A stretch of DNA of 7,415 nt, from the NCBI GenBank assembly GCA_021849765.1, contig JAJZSM010000069.1, positions 1 through 7,415 of the forward strand. The letters are read 5' to 3'. A model generated the notes under the pieces. The model saw only the letters and a program-made list of their open reading frames with translations, was not told the DNA's origin and did not search any database. Position 1 is the first letter of the stretch; each line of letters starts with the position of its first letter. The stretch is from Actinomycetes bacterium (lineage in GTDB: Bacteria; Actinomycetota; Acidimicrobiia; Acidimicrobiales; RAAP-2). The position numbers and the translations under genes are program-made. Below, piece by piece: positions 1-5,463 of the stretch.

Positions 1-1
1 G

Positions 2-1012
2 CGAATCGCGCGCGGTGAGGTCGACGTCGTCGTCGGCACGCACGCGTTACTTACCGAGGACGTCACGTTTCGCGCCCTGAGCGTGGTGGTAATCGACGAA
101 CAGCACCGCTTCGGGGTCGAGCAGCGGGCGATCCTGCGCGCCAAGGGGTCGAACCAGTCCGGGATCGACGCCGTGCCGGATTTGCTCGTCATGACGGCGA
201 CCCCGATCCCGCGGACGGCGGCGATGGTGCTCTTCGGCGACTTGGAGCGTTCCGAGCTCGATGAGCTGCCCCAGGGGCGCGTGCCCATCGAGACCGTGTG
301 GGCCCGTTCGGCGGTCGATCAGGACGCCTGCTGGCGACGGGTGCGTGAGGAGGTCGCCGCCGGCCACCGGGCGTACGTCATCTGCCCACTGGTCGAGGAG
401 TCTGAGCGGATCGAGGCGGCGAGTGCGGTCGAAGAGCACGCGCGACTCGCGCACCACGAGTTGGCCGGGCTGCGCGTGGGGTTGGTGCACGGCCAGATGA
501 AGGGCCCGGACAAGGAGGCGGTGATGAACGACTTTCGCGCCGGTCGTCTCGACGCGCTGGTCGCCACCGTTGTCATCGAGGTCGGCGTCGACGTGCCCGA
601 GGCCACGGCGATCGTGATCGAGGACGCGTGGCGCTTCGGACTGGCCCAACTCCACCAGCTTCGTGGCCGGGTCGGTCGTTCGGACCTCGCGAGCTACTGC
701 TACCTGCTCGGCGACCCCCCGTCCCCAGACGGCATCACCAGGCTCGAGGCGCTCGTCGATTCGTCGGACGGCTTCGTGCTTGCTGAGGTCGACCTCGCCT
801 TGCGCGGGGAGGGCACAATCCTCGGATCGCGCCAACGCGGGCCCAGCGATCTGCGACTGGCGTCGCTGACCCGCGACGGCGACCTGCTCGAGGCGGCCCA
901 CGAGGTGGCGGGCCGGCTCGTCACCGACGACCTCGTCGATCAGCCCGAACTGGTCGACGAGTTGCGTCTCTTCGTGGACGACGACGAGGCCGAGTACTTG
1001 TTCATGTCGTAA
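2..1012 (+). CDS. recG: ATP-dependent DNA helicase RecG, C-terminal part (5' truncated by window edge)
   Basis: RecG is a superfamily 2 double-strand DNA translocase that remodels stalled replication forks and branched recombination intermediates. The visible 336 residues run from just before motif II to the natural stop. Helicase motifs appear in order: VGTHALL near the left edge, the DEQH box of motif II (bases 95-106), TATPIPRT of motif III (194-217), VHGQMK of motif IV (485-502), VIEVGVDVP of motif V (572-598) and QLRGRVGR of motif VI (656-679). The LRGEG..LGSRQRG stretch around 800-840 matches the TRG region that couples ATP hydrolysis to translocation. The wedge domain and Walker A lie upstream of the window. 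One variation is AWRFGL before motif VI, where AERFGL is usual. The DEQHRFG, TATPIPRT and LGSRQ combination separates it from Mfd, PriA and UvrB. The gene ends TAA, 19 bp before rsmD. Confidence 0.97.
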   Translation, partial: RIARGEVDVVVGTHALLTEDVTFRALSVVVIDEQHRFGVEQRAILRAKGSNQSGIDAVPDLLVMTATPIPRTAAMVLFGDLERSELDELPQGRVPIETVWARSAVDQDACWRRVREEVAAGHRAYVICPLVEESERIEAASAVEEHARLAHHELAGLRVGLVHGQMKGPDKEAVMNDFRAGRLDALVATVVIEVGVDVPEATAIVIEDAWRFGLAQLHQLRGRVGRSDLASYCYLLGDPPSPDGITRLEALVDSSDGFVLAEVDLALRGEGTILGSRQRGPSDLRLASLTRDGDLLEAAHEVAGRLVTDDLVDQPELVDELRLFVDDDEAEYLFMS

Positions 1013-1031
1013 TACCACGTAGCCTGAGTGG
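998..1031 (+). promoter_or_regulatory. Candidate rsmD promoter giving a leaderless mRNA
   Basis: A -10-like hexamer TAGCCT lies at 1020-1025, and a partial -35 match TTGTTC at 998-1003 (inside the recG 3' end) is separated from it by 16 bp. Exactly 6 nt separate the -10 from the GTG start of rsmD. With usual spacing, transcription would begin at or next to the start codon. No Shine-Dalgarno is visible in the 19-bp gap, which fits leaderless initiation. The same arrangement recurs before smc. This is inferred from pattern only. Confidence 0.4.
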
Positions 1032-1559
1032 GTGCGAGTAATCGGTGGTGTGGCCCGCGGTCGGCCGCTCAAGGCCAAGATCCCCTCGACGGTTCGCCCG
1101 ACGACGGACTACGCCCGCGAAGCGATCTTCTCGATGCTCGAGAGCCGCGGTGGATTGAGCGGGTTGATCGTGGCGGACCTCTACTGCGGATCGGGCGCCA
1201 TGGGCATCGAGGCCCTGTCACGGGGGGCGGCCCAGGTGTACTTCGTCGACGCCGACCCCGAATGCCTGAACGCCGCTCGCACGAATCTGGCGTCACTCGA
1301 CCTCGCCGGTGAGGTCCATTTCGTGCGCACCAGCCTGCCGGGATGGCGTCCGCCGCTCGCCTTCGACCTGATCGTCGCCGACCCGCCGTACGGTCCGCTG
1401 GACGTCGCCTCGCTGCTCGAAACCGTGGCCGCCGAGCGTGTCATCATCGAGAATGACCGGTACGCTGACGCCCCCGTGGGCTGGACGGTCACCAAAACCA
1501 AGCACTACGGCACTACGCTCGTAACGATGTTGGAACCGAGCGAGCAAGGGGCCCCATGA
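1032..1559 (+). CDS. rsmD: 16S rRNA (guanine(966)-N(2))-methyltransferase RsmD
   Basis: RsmD transfers a methyl group from S-adenosylmethionine to N2 of G966 of 16S rRNA during 30S assembly. The 175-residue protein is of usual family length. It opens with the typical RVIGGVARGRPLKA segment (residues 2-15), then a VRPTTDYAREAIFSML stretch (21-36). The SAM-binding loop DLYCGSGAMGIEALSRGA spans residues 49-66, with an acidic residue at the end of the next strand (D73). The catalytic motif is DPPY at 117-120, the (D/N)PPY form of amino-group methyltransferases. The GTG at 1032 is chosen because it places the conserved N-terminus at residue 1. There is no Shine-Dalgarno, but a -10-like element sits 6 nt upstream. 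The stop overlaps the coaD start in an ATGA, so coaD translation is probably coupled. The rsmD-coaD pairing is common across bacteria. Confidence 0.95.
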   Translation: MRVIGGVARGRPLKAKIPSTVRPTTDYAREAIFSMLESRGGLSGLIVADLYCGSGAMGIEALSRGAAQVYFVDADPECLNAARTNLASLDLAGEVHFVRTSLPGWRPPLAFDLIVADPPYGPLDVASLLETVAAERVIIENDRYADAPVGWTVTKTKHYGTTLVTMLEPSEQGAP

Positions 1560-2041
1560 CAGTCGGTCTCATCCCAGGCTCCTTCGATCCCTTCCACAAC
1601 GGGCATCTGGAGGTCGTCGAGCGGGCGTCGCACATCTTCGACGAGATCGTCGTCGCCGCGATCCGAAACCCCCAGAAGTCCGAACCGATGTTCGACCTGG
1701 ACGAGCGCCGCGAGATGATTGCCGAGAGTTGCGCGCACATTAAGTCGGTGCGCATCGTGTCAATCTCGACGCTCCTGGTCAACGTGGCTAAAGATGTCCA
1801 GGCCACCGCGATCGTGAAGGGGCTGCGGGCCGTGTCGGACTTCGAGAGCGAGTTGCAGATGGCTCAGATGAACCGTTCCTTGTCGGGCGTGGAGACCCTC
1901 TTCCTCCCTACGAGTTCGAGCCACTCCTTCATCGCGTCGCGCCTGCTGCGCGAGGTGGCTCGCTACGGTGGCAACGTCGACGCCTTCGTGCCGGCCTGCG
2001 TTGCGACCCGACTCCGAGCGAAGATGGAGGCACAGCGGTGA
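1556..2041 (+). CDS. coaD: Phosphopantetheine adenylyltransferase CoaD
   Basis: CoaD catalyses the penultimate step of coenzyme A synthesis, joining ATP and 4'-phosphopantetheine to give dephospho-CoA and pyrophosphate; the family is a cytosolic hexamer. The 161 residues match the usual length. The nucleotidyltransferase signature GSFDPFHNGH is at residues 8-17, with the TxGH-type HNGH at 14-17. KGLRAVSDFESELQMAQMN starts at residue 88; K88 and R91 align with E. coli R88 and R91, and Lys at 88 is normal in actinobacteria. The C-terminal segment SFIASRLLREV (124-134) aligns with the usual SFISSSLVKEV, but two of the three serines are Ala127 and Arg129. The ATG is preceded by AAGGGG at 1546-1551. 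The gene overlaps rsmD by 4 bp and the next gene by 4 bp, so the three are likely co-translated. Confidence 0.96.
   Translation: MTVGLIPGSFDPFHNGHLEVVERASHIFDEIVVAAIRNPQKSEPMFDLDERREMIAESCAHIKSVRIVSISTLLVNVAKDVQATAIVKGLRAVSDFESELQMAQMNRSLSGVETLFLPTSSSHSFIASRLLREVARYGGNVDAFVPACVATRLRAKMEAQR
2026..2030 (+). promoter_or_regulatory. Shine-Dalgarno GGAGG fixing the GTG start at 2038
   Basis: GGAGG lies within the last codons of coaD, 7 nt before the GTG at 2038. It supports that GTG as the real start of the sepIVA-like gene even though it overlaps the coaD stop by 4 bp (GTGA). Confidence 0.7.
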
Positions 2042-2670
2042 CGTCCTTTGACGGGTACGACCCCGACGAGTTTGCGGCCGAACCCGCCCGGCATGCGCGT
2101 CGCGACATCGAAGCCGACCTTCGTCAGTTGATAGACCTGATCAGTGCCGCGAAACAGATGCCGTTATCCAACTCGGCGCTCATTCCGCGCGAAGAGGTGC
2201 TCGGACTCTTAGACGATGCCCTGCGAGACCTGCCCGACGAGATACGCGAGGCGCGCTGGGCGCTGCGTGACCGTGAGGAACTCATGGCCGCCGAGATGCA
2301 CAAGGCCCAGCAGCTCATGGACCAGGTTCGCGCCGAGGCCGCGCGCATGGTCGACAAGACCGAGATCGTGCGCCAGTCGCGGTTAAAGGCCGATCAGATC
2401 ATTGCCGAGGCCCAGGCCCAGGCGCGCCAGATGATCAACCAGTCCGAGGACTTCATCGACGGCAAGCTCGGCAACTTCGAGATCGTGCTCGAGCGGCTCT
2501 TGAAGACCACCCGCTCGGGGCGCGAGCGGTTGAGCTCCCAGGGTCTGCCGACCTCGCTGCTCGACGCGCGCGCCACCGAAGGCGACTTCTTGAGCCCTGA
2601 GCCGACCCCGGCGCCGCCCGAGGAGCCGACCCCGGCGGATTCGTCCTTCTTCGACCAAGACGCCTTCTAG
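2038..2670 (+). CDS. SepIVA-like DivIVA-family coiled-coil protein
   Basis: This is a 210-residue cytosolic protein, with no signal peptide or membrane segment, related to the DivIVA-domain protein SepIVA (Rv2927c) of mycobacteria, which acts at the division site and in cell-envelope synthesis. Residues 1-24 are a variable acidic/basic leader. Residues 28-70 carry the conserved head (LIDLISAAKQMPLSNS, then LIPREEVLGLLDDAL and DLPDEIREA). Residues 71-135 are an Ala/Glu/Arg/Gln-rich coiled coil. The block FIDGKLGNFEIVLERLL (139-155) matches the YVDSKLAEFEEFL-type end of SepIVA, followed by RSGRERL. The tail (about 185-210) is Pro/Glu-rich with EPTPAPPE then EPTPAD. It is shorter than mycobacterial SepIVA because the repeated HAEAD-type coiled coil is reduced. 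Such proteins are often mislabelled ATP synthase subunit b. Placement between coaD and yceD supports the assignment; a role in septum formation is inferred. Confidence 0.82.
   Translation: MTSFDGYDPDEFAAEPARHARRDIEADLRQLIDLISAAKQMPLSNSALIPREEVLGLLDDALRDLPDEIREARWALRDREELMAAEMHKAQQLMDQVRAEAARMVDKTEIVRQSRLKADQIIAEAQAQARQMINQSEDFIDGKLGNFEIVLERLLKTTRSGRERLSSQGLPTSLLDARATEGDFLSPEPTPAPPEEPTPADSSFFDQDAF
2599..2637 (+). repeat. Short in-frame tandem duplication in the sepIVA-like tail
   Basis: The 15-mer GAGCCGACCCCGGCG occurs at 2599-2613 and again at 2623-2637, a 24-nt (8-codon) period. It encodes EPTPA twice in the Pro/Glu-rich C-terminal tail. It looks like a slippage-type duplication within coding sequence rather than a mobile or regulatory repeat. 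Confidence 0.75.
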
Positions 2671-2674
2671 GGCT

Positions 2675-3226
2675 GTGGCCTCGCCGTATCTCGTCGCCAT
2701 CTCGCAGTTGGTACGCAACAGCCCGGCCACGCTGTCGGTCACCTTTGACGCGCCCTTTGACGAGGGGCGCGAGTTTGAGCCCCGTGGCGCGGGGGAGACT
2801 GACGTGGCTTCGGATGCCCCCGTGCGGGTGAACCTTCGACTCGAGAGTTTCAGCGGTGGCCTTCGCGCCACGGGTACCGTGGCGGCGCCCTGGTTCGGGG
2901 TCTGCCGGCGCTGCTCCAAACCCATCGAGGGCCAGGTGGAGGCGAGGATCGACGAGCGCTTCGTGCTCGAACGGGGCCCCGAGGACGACCTGGCGTATCT
3001 CTACGAGCACGACGAGGTCGACCTCGCACCATTGGTGCACGACGCGGTCTTCCTCGAACTCCCGCTGGCACCGGTCTGTCGCGACGACTGTCAGGGTCTT
3101 TGCCCCTACTGTGGAATCGACCGGAACGAGGCGTCCTGCGACTGTCGCGCGCCGTCAGACTCACGCTGGGCTACACTTGACGGACTTCGATTCGCGGACG
3201 AGTCCGACGAATCGAGCACCGAGTGA
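2675..3226 (+). CDS. yceD: YceD family (DUF177) protein, large-subunit rRNA accumulation factor
   Basis: DUF177/YceD proteins are almost always encoded next to rpmF; plant and bacterial members are linked to 23S rRNA accumulation, so a role in 50S assembly is likely. The 183-residue protein begins with YLVAISQLVRNSPATLSVTF, fitting the family N-terminus, which supports the GTG at 2675, 4 bp after the preceding stop. Residues 77-80 form CRRC, matching the family's C-x2-C. DEVDLAPLVHDAVFLELPL (113-131) is the conserved core helix region. The C-terminal block has C135, C139, C143, C146, C155 and C157 (CRDDCQGLCPYCG followed by CDC), a likely metal-binding cluster typical of the family. No proper Shine-Dalgarno is visible (AGGG at 2669-2672 is only 2 nt from the start), so translation probably depends on coupling to the upstream gene. 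Confidence 0.92.
   Translation: MASPYLVAISQLVRNSPATLSVTFDAPFDEGREFEPRGAGETDVASDAPVRVNLRLESFSGGLRATGTVAAPWFGVCRRCSKPIEGQVEARIDERFVLERGPEDDLAYLYEHDEVDLAPLVHDAVFLELPLAPVCRDDCQGLCPYCGIDRNEASCDCRAPSDSRWATLDGLRFADESDESSTE
3172..3177 (+). promoter_or_regulatory. Possible internal -10 element for rpmF
   Basis: TACACT, a good TAnnnT -10 match, sits near the 3' end of yceD. Transcription would start near 3184 and give a leader of about 76 nt before rpmF. I see no convincing -35 at 16-18 bp spacing, and the bases also encode ordinary YceD residues (ATLDG), so chance is a real alternative. Confidence 0.2.
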
Positions 3227-3259
3227 CGGCTCGGCCGCTCAAAGCGAAAGAGATGATCG

Positions 3260-3439
3260 ATGGCTGTACCCAAGAGGAAGACAAGTAAGGCCCGGACCCG
3301 GAGCCGCCGCGCGGCCAACTGGCGCCTCGAGCTCCCGGCACGCAGCGTGTGCCCGCAGTGCGCGACCGCCAAACTGCCCCACATCGTGTGCCCGAACTGC
3401 GGTTGGTACAAGGGTCGAGTCGCCGTAGAGGTCAACTGA
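3260..3439 (+). CDS. rpmF: 50S ribosomal protein L32
   Basis: This short gene encodes 59 residues beginning MAVPKRKTSKARTRSRRA, the standard L32 N-terminus. The protein is very basic and binds 23S rRNA in the large subunit. CPQC at 31-34 and CPNC at 44-47 form a complete C-x2-C...C-x2-C zinc ribbon, so this is the zinc-binding (C+) form rather than the cysteine-free paralogue some bacteria make under zinc limitation. It ends GWYKGRVAVEVN. AAAGAG at 3247-3252 is a Shine-Dalgarno 7 nt before the ATG. An out-of-frame ATG at 3253 is closer to that site but leads nowhere. The yceD-rpmF-plsX order is widely conserved in bacteria. The plsX start follows one base after the rpmF stop. Confidence 0.97.
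   Translation: MAVPKRKTSKARTRSRRAANWRLELPARSVCPQCATAKLPHIVCPNCGWYKGRVAVEVN
3427..3431 (+). promoter_or_regulatory. Shine-Dalgarno supporting the TTG start of plsX
   Basis: AGAGG inside the last codons of rpmF lies 9 nt before the TTG at 3441. It supports this rare start codon, and the one-base gap to the rpmF stop suggests translational coupling. Confidence 0.5.
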
Positions 3440-3440
3440 G

Positions 3441-4424
3441 TTGGCGCTGCCCATCGCCCTGGACGCGATGGGCGGTGATTTCGCGCCGGCCGAGATAGTT
3501 GCCGGAGCGCGCCGCGCCGTTGACGAGTTGGGGTTGCGCGTCACGTTGGTCGGCGTGCCGGACTTGCTCGGGGACCCGATGGGCCTCGAGGTGGTCGCCT
3601 GCAGTGAGGTCATCGCGATGGACGACGACCCCGCCGCGAGCGTGCGCACGAAGAAGGACTCGTCACTGGTGCGTGCGGCCGAACTGGTGCGCGACGGCAA
3701 GGCGAGCGCAATGGTCTCGGCGGGCAACACGGGCGCGACGATGGCGTCGGCGCTGCTGCGCATGGGCCGTCTGCCCGGCGTCATCCGCCCTTGCATCGCT
3801 ATTCCGGTGCCCAATCCCGGTCACCACCCCTCAGTGCTCGTCGACGCCGGCGCCAACGCCGAGTGCACGCCTGAGATGCTGGTGCAGTTCGCCACGATGG
3901 GAGCGACCTTCGTCGCCGCCCACTTCGACGTGAGTGATCCCTCGGTCGGGCTGCTCTCGATCGGTGAGGAGTCCTCCAAGGGCACCCCGCTCGTCAAGGC
4001 GACTCACGAACTCCTCGCGTCGTCGGGGCTGCGCTTTGCCGGCAACGTCGAAGGGCGCGACCTGATCCCCTGCCCGGTGGACGTCGTCGTGACCGATGGT
4101 TTCACCGGCAATGTGGCGCTCAAGACCCTCGAGGGATCGCTCAAGTTCGTCTTCTCGACGATGCTCTCGGTCTTTGGCACCAACGACGAGACACGCGCGG
4201 CGGGCGATGCGCTGCTGCCGCACCTGCTGCCGATTGTCGGCGCCCTCACCCCGGACAATCAGGGCGGTGCGATGCTGCTCGGGCTGAACGGCATCTGCGT
4301 GATCAGCCACGGTTCCTCCAACGCCACCGCCATCATGAACGCACTGCGGGTTGCGGCCGAGATGGATAGCGCCCAGGTCGTCAACCGACTGAGGACGGCG
4401 ATTAGGCCTGATCCAGTCCAGTAA
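3441..4424 (+). CDS. plsX: Phosphate acyltransferase PlsX (acyl-ACP:phosphate acyltransferase)
   Basis: PlsX converts acyl-ACP and inorganic phosphate to acyl-phosphate, the donor used by PlsY to acylate glycerol-3-phosphate, the entry to phospholipid synthesis. It is a soluble, membrane-associated enzyme. The 327 residues fit the family. Visible motifs are LDAMGGDFAP (7-16), SAGNTGA (93-99), DAGANAEC (135-142), GEESSKGTP (175-183), TDGFTGN (218-224), then GLNG (281-284) and SHGSSN near the C-terminus. The TTG start is chosen because the conserved IALDAMGGD lies at residues 5-13 as usual, and a Shine-Dalgarno is suitably placed. Its substrate carrier is encoded by acpP directly downstream; the fabH/fabD/fabG genes often found between the two in other phyla are absent here. 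Confidence 0.96.
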   Translation: MALPIALDAMGGDFAPAEIVAGARRAVDELGLRVTLVGVPDLLGDPMGLEVVACSEVIAMDDDPAASVRTKKDSSLVRAAELVRDGKASAMVSAGNTGATMASALLRMGRLPGVIRPCIAIPVPNPGHHPSVLVDAGANAECTPEMLVQFATMGATFVAAHFDVSDPSVGLLSIGEESSKGTPLVKATHELLASSGLRFAGNVEGRDLIPCPVDVVVTDGFTGNVALKTLEGSLKFVFSTMLSVFGTNDETRAAGDALLPHLLPIVGALTPDNQGGAMLLGLNGICVISHGSSNATAIMNALRVAAEMDSAQVVNRLRTAIRPDPVQ

Positions 4425-4450
4425 CTCCGTGCGGGTTGTCGCGAGATAAG

Positions 4451-4475
4451 TAGTCTTGACTTCGAGGCAAAGGAG
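4451..4475 (+). promoter_or_regulatory. Candidate acpP promoter -10 and strong Shine-Dalgarno
   Basis: The 56-bp plsX-acpP gap holds TAGTCT at 4451-4456, a TAnnnT -10 match, and AAAGGAG at 4469-4475, the best ribosome-binding site of the window, 5 nt before the ATG. A start near 4463 would give a leader of about 18 nt that just contains the Shine-Dalgarno. No clear -35 is visible. An own promoter would suit a highly expressed carrier protein. Confidence 0.4.
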
Positions 4476-4480
4476 AGTCC

Positions 4481-4768
4481 ATGACTGCGGACGTCGCACC
4501 ACCACCGCTGGACCGTTCGGCCATCTTGGAACTTGTTCAGCACGAGCTGGCCGAGATCCTCGAGAAGCAGCCCAGCGAGATTCCTGAGGATGCGGCCTTC
4601 GGTGACCTCGGGGCGGATTCGCTGGCGCTGATCGAGCTCGTCGAGGCGCTCGAGGAGCACCTCGCAGCCCAAGTCGCGGGCTTCCACATCGATGACGAGG
4701 ACCTCGAGGGTCTGACGTCGGTCCATGACGCTGTCGAGTACGTGGCGGCAAAATTACAAGTGTCCTAA
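4481..4768 (+). CDS. acpP: Acyl carrier protein
   Basis: The acyl carrier protein holds growing fatty acyl chains as thioesters on a 4'-phosphopantetheine arm derived from CoA. The 95-residue, strongly acidic protein has the canonical attachment motif with Ser47 in FGDLGADSLALIEL (40-53). It has the four-helix ACP layout: helix I LELVQHELAEIL, helix II after Ser47, a short helix III in DEDLEGLTSV and helix IV VHDAVEYVAAKL. It is somewhat longer than the usual 77-80 residues because of a Pro-rich N-terminal extension (TADVAPPPLDR) and a longer segment before helix III. It is a single stand-alone carrier domain next to plsX, so fatty acid or phospholipid synthesis is more likely than a polyketide role. 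The ATG is backed by a strong Shine-Dalgarno. Confidence 0.93.
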   Translation: MTADVAPPPLDRSAILELVQHELAEILEKQPSEIPEDAAFGDLGADSLALIELVEALEEHLAAQVAGFHIDDEDLEGLTSVHDAVEYVAAKLQVS

Positions 4769-4782
4769 CGGAGTCTGGCCAG

Positions 4783-5463
4783 TTGCCCTCATCGCGGGAC
4801 ACACTGGCGCAGCGACTGGGGCTGCGCGCCGATAGCGCAGTCCTGCTCGTGGCGCTCACGCACTCGAGTTACGCCGCCGAGCACGGGTGCACGTCGAACG
4901 AGCGCCTCGAATTTCTCGGGGACGCGGTCGTGGATCTCGCGATCGCCGACCTGATCGTGACGGAGTATCCGGCGCTCGACGAGGGGTCGGGCTCGCTCGT
5001 CCGTTCACGGGTCGTCAATGAGGAGGCGCTCGCTGAGGCGGCGACGCGTCTGGACCTGGCACGCTACCTGCGCGTCGGGCGAGGGGAGATCAAGTCTCGA
5101 GGGCTCCAGCGGCCGTCGATGCTCGCCGACGCCTTCGAAGCCGTCGTCGCGGCCATCTACCTGGAGCGTGGCTATGACGCCGCGCGGGTCTTCGTGTGCG
5201 AGGTACTCGGGACGGAGGTGGCGATTGCCGCGCGCGACCCCGATGAGGTCGACCCGAAGACCCGCCTGCGCCAGTGGGCCGAGGCGAGCGGGCTCGGGAC
5301 TCCGACGTACAGCGTCAGTGCCAGTGGGCCTGCGCACGCGACCACCTTCGAGGCCGTGGTGACCGTCAATGGCGAAGCGCGCGGGGTCGGTCACGGCCGG
5401 TCCAAGAAGAGTGCAGAGTCCGAGGCCGCGCGAGCGGCGTGGGAGGGTCGAGGCGATGCCTGA
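4783..5463 (+). CDS. rnc: Ribonuclease III
   Basis: RNase III cleaves double-stranded RNA, including the rRNA precursor stems that release 16S and 23S, and acts on some mRNAs. The 226 residues are the normal length. The catalytic domain (about 5-150) has the signature NERLEFLGDAVVDLA (39-53) with metal ligands E43 and D47, and the second acidic pair D116 and E119 in LADAFEAVVAA. The dsRNA-binding domain (157-226) begins DPKTRLRQWAE and ends with the RSKKSAESEAARAAW helix. The TTG start at 4783 is preferred because it gives the usual short N-terminus; GGAG at 4770-4773 lies 9 nt upstream, and the gap to acpP is 14 bp. The 3' end overlaps mutM by 8 bp. The rnc-mutM-smc order is characteristic of actinobacteria, while acpP-rnc is common in many phyla. 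Confidence 0.96.
   Translation: MPSSRDTLAQRLGLRADSAVLLVALTHSSYAAEHGCTSNERLEFLGDAVVDLAIADLIVTEYPALDEGSGSLVRSRVVNEEALAEAATRLDLARYLRVGRGEIKSRGLQRPSMLADAFEAVVAAIYLERGYDAARVFVCEVLGTEVAIAARDPDEVDPKTRLRQWAEASGLGTPTYSVSASGPAHATTFEAVVTVNGEARGVGHGRSKKSAESEAARAAWEGRGDA
5441..5447 (+). promoter_or_regulatory. Shine-Dalgarno GGGAGGG deciding the mutM start
   Basis: This purine-rich site within the last rnc codons lies 8 nt before the ATG at 5456. It supports that ATG over the upstream in-frame start at 5369. The mature MutM enzyme also needs proline immediately after the initiator Met, which only the 5456 start provides. Confidence 0.75.

Noticed and set aside
785..796. Perfect palindrome GAGGTCGACCTC, found again at 3014-3025
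   Set aside because: Both copies encode Glu-Val-Asp-Leu at family-conserved positions (RecG AEVDL and YceD DEVDL), so shared codon preference explains them better than a binding site.
47..1078. Long open frame on the minus strand opposite recG (343 codons)
   Set aside because: It mirrors the high-GC third-position pattern of recG, resembles no known family, and recG has unmistakable helicase motifs across the same bases.
1299..1316. 6-bp inverted repeat GACCTC-GCCGGT-GAGGTC inside rsmD
   Set aside because: It lies mid-gene with no U-tract or regulatory context, and such repeats are frequent in GC-rich coding DNA.
3831..4859. Long minus-strand open frame opposite plsX, acpP and the start of rnc (342 codons)
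   Set aside because: It spans three well-supported genes and the gap between plsX and acpP, with arginine- and proline-rich composition typical of an antisense shadow.
5270..5330. Direct repeat GCCAGTGGGCC at 5270-5280 and 5320-5330 in rnc
   Set aside because: The copies are in different reading frames, only 11 bp long and not flanked by anything mobile-like; chance in GC-rich coding sequence is likely.
5369..5455. Upstream in-frame start for mutM adding 29 residues
   Set aside because: The catalytic proline must follow the initiator Met directly; the ATG at 5456 provides this and has a well-spaced Shine-Dalgarno.
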